NCBI GenBank assembly: GCA_950295325.1
Contig: OX485803.1
Span: 808,001-872,000, forward strand
DNA length: 64,000 bases
DNA from: Polytrichum commune
Lineage: Eukaryota > Streptophyta > Polytrichopsida > Polytrichales > Polytrichaceae
Direction of reading: 5' to 3'
Under the pieces are notes generated by a model. The model was not told the origin of the DNA. It searched no databases and was given only the letters and a program-made list of their open reading frames with translations. Of this stretch, positions 59,450 to 64,000 are shown one piece after another (position 1 is the first letter of the stretch; each line of letters begins with the position of its first letter). The position numbers and the translations under genes were made by a program.

Positions 59450-61229
59450 GTGACAACTCTTGTGGATACACGCCATAAATTAATAATAGCAGGCTTGCAA
59501 TATGAATATTACAAATGTGTTAAATAAATGTGACGTTTAAGTTATGGAAGCACACAAGAGTTGGCAACAAAGACATGGCATATATTGGCTTGCAATGTCT
59601 TGAACTTAATGACACTTTTACCCATGTCAACATTTTTAGTTATTTCTTTGTACATTGTTAATCAAAGTTAATGATAAACCAGGCCCCCTTGTTACTAGGT
59701 TTGACAACCTCCAGAACTACTGTAAACATTGTATTTAGTGTCATATGGTATTTTATGTCTCTGTGGTAACTTTTCTAATCACACTTATTATAAATGAGTT
59801 TACAAGTATTGTCATCTCAACTTATTTCTAGTTCATCCACTTTTTGTTTGGTATCTCTTGCATCCTTACATTTTTGTAATGAAATATTGTCATGGATGAT
59901 TGAAATTTGGATGACTCAAATTTGGATGAAAATTTACATAGTAAGCAATAGTACTTGCAACATTATACATATATGATGCCCAAATTTTTTACAAGAAATG
60001 ACAGTTAATGTTAGGTTTACATTTAGTGTTGGTGACACTACAAGGGTGCCATTGCCAAACCTAGATATGAGGAGGGGGACTACCACAAGGAGTCATGTTT
60101 GAGGTTTTTGACATGCACTCACAGTTCTTCTGCAACAACAATCGGGGTCAGATGGACTGAAGATGCTATTGAAGTTCTTAAAGGCAGTGATTAGATGAGA
60201 AGGGACCTCCAAACAACCCTAATATTTCCAAATTATTTTAATCCCAAGGTCATTGTTGAATAGTTTACTTATTTTCAAGGTTCCACTTCGACAAGTGGAA
60301 TATTCTACTAGGTTCTCACTTTTCCTTTTCAAATTTGTTGTTTTTTTATCGACAATTTTTTTCAAAAATTTCTACAAATCTCCAAATAATACAGTTATCG
60401 TTGAAACCGTCATGGTACTATTGTAATATGTGGATGTAGTTATCAAGGTCACCTTGTTGGTCAAAATGACTTTTTAAAAATGAACTATTCTTGACATTTT
60501 GTAATTGGTCAAGAGCCTACAATGAGGTCTAGTATGATCTACTCATGGCTCGTGGACGTTACTTCCTCTTAGAATATGTATATACCTACAATAACATTGT
60601 GTTTTTTTTGGGGGGGGGGAAGGGGGATTGTTACCTACTATAATGGATTATATGGCATGCAAAATTTCAAAATAATGGTAAATTGTTGTTTCTATTGGCA
60701 CCCTATGGGTAATTATAAATCTTTGAATGATATAGTTAATGCTACCTTATATTGCTTTTATGTAAATAATATCCCAATTCCCAAAGTCCTTAAAGTGTAT
60801 TATTGATGACAAGCCTCACAAGAAGTACATGTAGAAAACAAGGAGAACAAACATTCTCTAGAGGATCAGGGTTTATGGTTTGAAATCATAATCATGTCTA
60901 GTACAAAAGAAGCATAGTAATATATTAACAACAACAATGAATTGCATGTTTATGTCATACAAATAATTAAAAAGACAAGAATAAAAAATTTATGTTTATT
61001 GACACAATTTAAGGGTTTCAAAATTATGGCATACTTAGAGGCCTTGATGTCATGCTTCAAGGCTATTAATACGTGTCTAAAAGTCACAATTACAAAGTTC
61101 CCACATGCCCTACACAAGATAGTCTATATATTTTGTAGCTGCATAAATATACAAACACATGGAGTATGCTAACAACAACTAATAGCCACCATAGTGACGT
61201 GCAAAGCCCATAAATGCTTGTTCCAGTTA
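59450..61229. other. Unassigned region
   Basis: No gene seen. It has a T then G run at 60602-60626. Short ORFs such as 60576-60806 and 60942-61172 lack recognisable features. Confidence 0.35.
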
Positions 61230-62697
61230 CAATATCAATTGATGAAGCCATAGCCATACAAAACACGACAAGATGGATGAGAATTCAACACAATCAACAC
61301 AAGGGACCACATCAATCAAGACAAAGAGACATATGCAAAAAACATAACCTCTCGCAAACTCCAAAAACAATGAAAAAATGTCTCAACTCCTATCACCTAA
61401 TAAAAAATGCCATCATGTCTACTAGTTTCCCAGTTCCATAGAATTAGTACCTCAAGCCTAAAAGTCAAGAAGTAAAGAACCATCCAAACACAATTCCACC
61501 ACCTACCATCAATGACTCACATGCCAAACAAAATTAACTAAACAACATTGCAAACACAACCAAGGGTGCCAAGGCCGCAGCATAAAGTATAACCACTGCA
61601 GAAACCTCCCAAAATTGTAAGAGATCAATAACAAATTGTGAATCTCTAACTCGGTAAAAAACCAAAAATGATTCATAAAATAATTTTCAACCATCAAAAT
61701 TCCAAACCACTCGATTGCCTCATATTAGATAATTATGGAAACTTAGCCAAACATCATGAGGCCATTGCAAATGTCATTCACTTCCCACAAAAAGAGTCAT
61801 TCATAAGATAAGCTCCCTATGTTCAAACACTTGCCGGAATGTATGTGAGTTATCCGCCTATACCCATAGCAGTCCAAAGATGGTTTCATACTAGAGAAAA
61901 TAATTTCCTCCAAACTTCCTTTACTAACCACATCATTCACTACAATCATCTAAGCTACATGCCTAGACAAGACAACCTATTCAAAGGCAAATCCCTCGAA
62001 CTGGATGGTATCCCATGTGATGCCTAAAAGCACTACCAAATAACTTTCAAGACATGACGTACCAATTTTTCTTACAATGTTATCACCAAAAAGCAAAACC
62101 CAATGAATGGAAGCATAGCAACACCATACTCCTCCATAATAAAGAACCCTACAATTATCACAAACTACAGACCCATAGCCCTCATATTCACCATCTACGA
62201 GCTCTTTACAAGCATGTTAACCTCCCTCCTCATTACATTAAGTGAAAAAACATACAATCCTTTTCCACAATTAGGATGGCTTTAAACCTATGAGAAATAT
62301 GGCTAAACAAATCCATGCAATCATCGCCGCTTTAGAATACGCCAAATTTACAGCCAAAGATATTTACATTACCTACATATACTTTCAGGACGCATATGGC
62401 CCCATAGATCACCCTCGATTATTGTCCATAATGGAAGACCTTGAAAACCACTAGACACCATCAAACTAGTCTATAATATCTATGCAAAACCGACCACCTC
62501 ATTATTGGGTGCACACTTCACAACAACAACGACCATCCAAATTAGCCAGGGCACCATCCAAGAAAGCACCTTAAGCCCATATCTATTCATCATAATCTTA
62601 AAACCCCTGCTTACATGGCTAGAGAAAGATCAACTAGGATACCATTTTAATACCTCACCAAATAGTATCAAAACCGCACTCTACGCTTGTCGCACAT
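61230..62697 (+). mobile_element. Decayed LINE fragment, copy B
   Basis: Extends further 5' than copy A, including broken frames of the region before the RT (TPKTMKKCLNSYHL; HYNHLSYMP). From 62052 on it is nearly identical to 4788-5423: ITNYRPIALI, QGTIQESTLSPYLF, ending ALYA at the LTR terminus (62698). Numerous stops. Confidence 0.7.
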
Positions 62698-63188
62698 CTA
62701 TTTATAAGGAATGCCCGCAATATCATGGGCACAAGGGGGACCCCGGCGTGACACTCGTAACTTGCGGCACTATAGGTGAGAGGGCCCAAGTGATCCTAGT
62801 GTGGATGGGGGCCCCGGGCATTGAAAAACACCTTCCACCCATGGAGACTATGACTTGCGAAGATAAGGCCATGAGCATTGAGTAGATTATGGCGTCTATA
62901 TTCTAGAATGCTCCATAACTCCCCAATCGGAGATGTGAGCTAGGAGATATGGCAATTTGAGGGCAGGGGGCTACATAGGGACATCGCCCAACATTCCAAG
63001 GGACTTATTATGGGACAATAGTGACCTAGTAATGGCGTGTAAGACTGCCGCGGCTAGAACATCCATAACTTCATGAATACTTGTCCGCATGGAGTAAGTA
63101 AGTTGATTGACATCAGTGTGAAGAATAAATGATGATGGATTGGTTGCTCAATGGAAACAGAGATCAAATGACGAAGTTATGAAGGTCT
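62698..63188 (-). mobile_element. Inverted partial LTR, family B, uninterrupted
   Basis: Begins TGTCGCACATC. It corresponds to 5424-5679 + 7024-7052 + 15722-15944 without the CACTA and family C insertions, which gives the empty sites TAG (near 62944) and GGGGG (near 62968). Confidence 0.8.
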
Positions 63189-64000
63189 TGTTGCGATTCT
63201 TGCTAGCGCCCCTTAAGTTATTTTGACTGCTTAGTAACTCTAGCAAGTGTCATGAGCGCTAACTTGCACATCCCACACACATACATGATTAACTCCCCAT
63301 ACCGCAGACCTCCAAGCTTATAGCTTGCTAACCAACCCTCTTATGCATGCATTCGGGACTCTCCCCTTAGTAGATAGCTAATGGTTAAATGTGGACTTCC
63401 ATCCATAAAAATCCAAGTTTGAGTTGATCATCACGTTGCCATAGCAACATTACAACAACCTGGAGTATAGTTGCCAAATATACTTGGGGTGGGGTTGCTC
63501 AACAACACCGCCTTACCCATATAAGCCTCTAGGATTTTGGGCAGGGCCCCTACCCCATCATCAAGTAACATTTTGTCTCTGTCCTAAGGGTTGGGTCCAA
63601 GTAGATAATTTTCCCTTAGCCAGTGGGACTGGAAACCCCCAACAACTTCAAACGTTCATAACTTCGTTGTATGATCTATGATTCTATAAAGTGGCCATTC
63701 CATCGACATCTAATCTTTGCATACTAAATGCCGATAGACTCCTTATTTTTCCCATTTGGGCAAATACTATGGAAGTTATGATTGTTCCAACCTTGGCAAT
63801 CTCGGGCCCCACTCTCATGTCACTGCTATCCCACCATAATGCTGAGCATTGTCCCTAGATAGCCCCCCTTCAAATTGCCATATCTCCTGGCTCATATTTC
63901 CAATTGGGGAGTTTTTGAGCATTTTAGAATCCGGACGGTATAAGCTATTGAATGCTCATAGCATTATCCTCGTGACTCCTACTCTCCGTGGGTGGAAGGC
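63189..64000 (+). mobile_element. LTR, family B, cut by the window end
   Basis: Nearly identical to 15945-16756 (TGTTGCGATTCTTGCTAGC at the start). Continues beyond the window. Confidence 0.75.

Overview
The window looks like nuclear DNA of a land plant. It holds one large split gene for a leucine-rich-repeat receptor kinase with GT-AG introns, plus a chromodomain Ty3/gypsy element primed by initiator tRNA-Met, a CACTA element with a 3-bp target duplication, a tRNA-derived SINE, 5S-like repeats and RNase-H-bearing LINEs. A seedless plant (fern, lycophyte or bryophyte) is my guess from the general flavour of the LINE and SWIM proteins; the sequence does not prove it. About three quarters of the window is mobile DNA, much of it nested.

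Layout. 1-4223: a SWIM zinc-finger gene whose first coding exon is split by a 2.29-kb solo LTR (606-2892, duplication TCCGT) and which also has a frame break. 4788-16.9 kb: a nested stack. The base is a LINE reverse-transcriptase fragment joined to a head-to-head pair of LTRs. A CACTA element (5680-7023, TAG) and a solo LTR (7053-15721, GGGGG) inserted into it, and a 7-kb chromovirus with apparently identical LTRs (7195-14184, TCTAT) inserted into that solo LTR. An uninterrupted copy of the base occurs at 62.05-64.0 kb and supplies the empty sites. 16.9-21.4 kb: mostly unassigned, with a LINE 3' end and tandem repeats.

21.4-36.4 kb, minus strand: one long LINE with ORF1, a strange Lys/Asn/Thr-rich inter-ORF region carrying a repeated GC-rich motif, and ORF2 (endonuclease, reverse transcriptase with YADD, RNase H, C-terminal zinc knuckle). 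A second solo LTR of the first family (28246-30516, GTTAA) splits ORF2, and its opposite orientation makes a false 28-kb inverted-repeat transposon. 37.9-39.2 kb is a decayed LINE of another family; 40006-40099 resembles 5S rRNA; 40965-41304 is a MITE with a 9-bp duplication.

41.9-55.5 kb, minus strand: the receptor kinase gene, the only plausible working host gene, with signal peptide, LRR exons, membrane span and a kinase with its catalytic residues. Its introns carry two inverted copies of a ~0.4-kb repeat. Its upstream region (55.6-57.7 kb) is an imperfect duplication, followed by a pogo/Tigger-type element (57841-59447) with a dead transposase. 61.2-64.0 kb is a decayed LINE plus the second copy of the head-to-head LTR unit.

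All alignments were done by eye. TSDs, LTR ends, the PBS and motifs were read directly. Family names rest on motifs, not on database searches.
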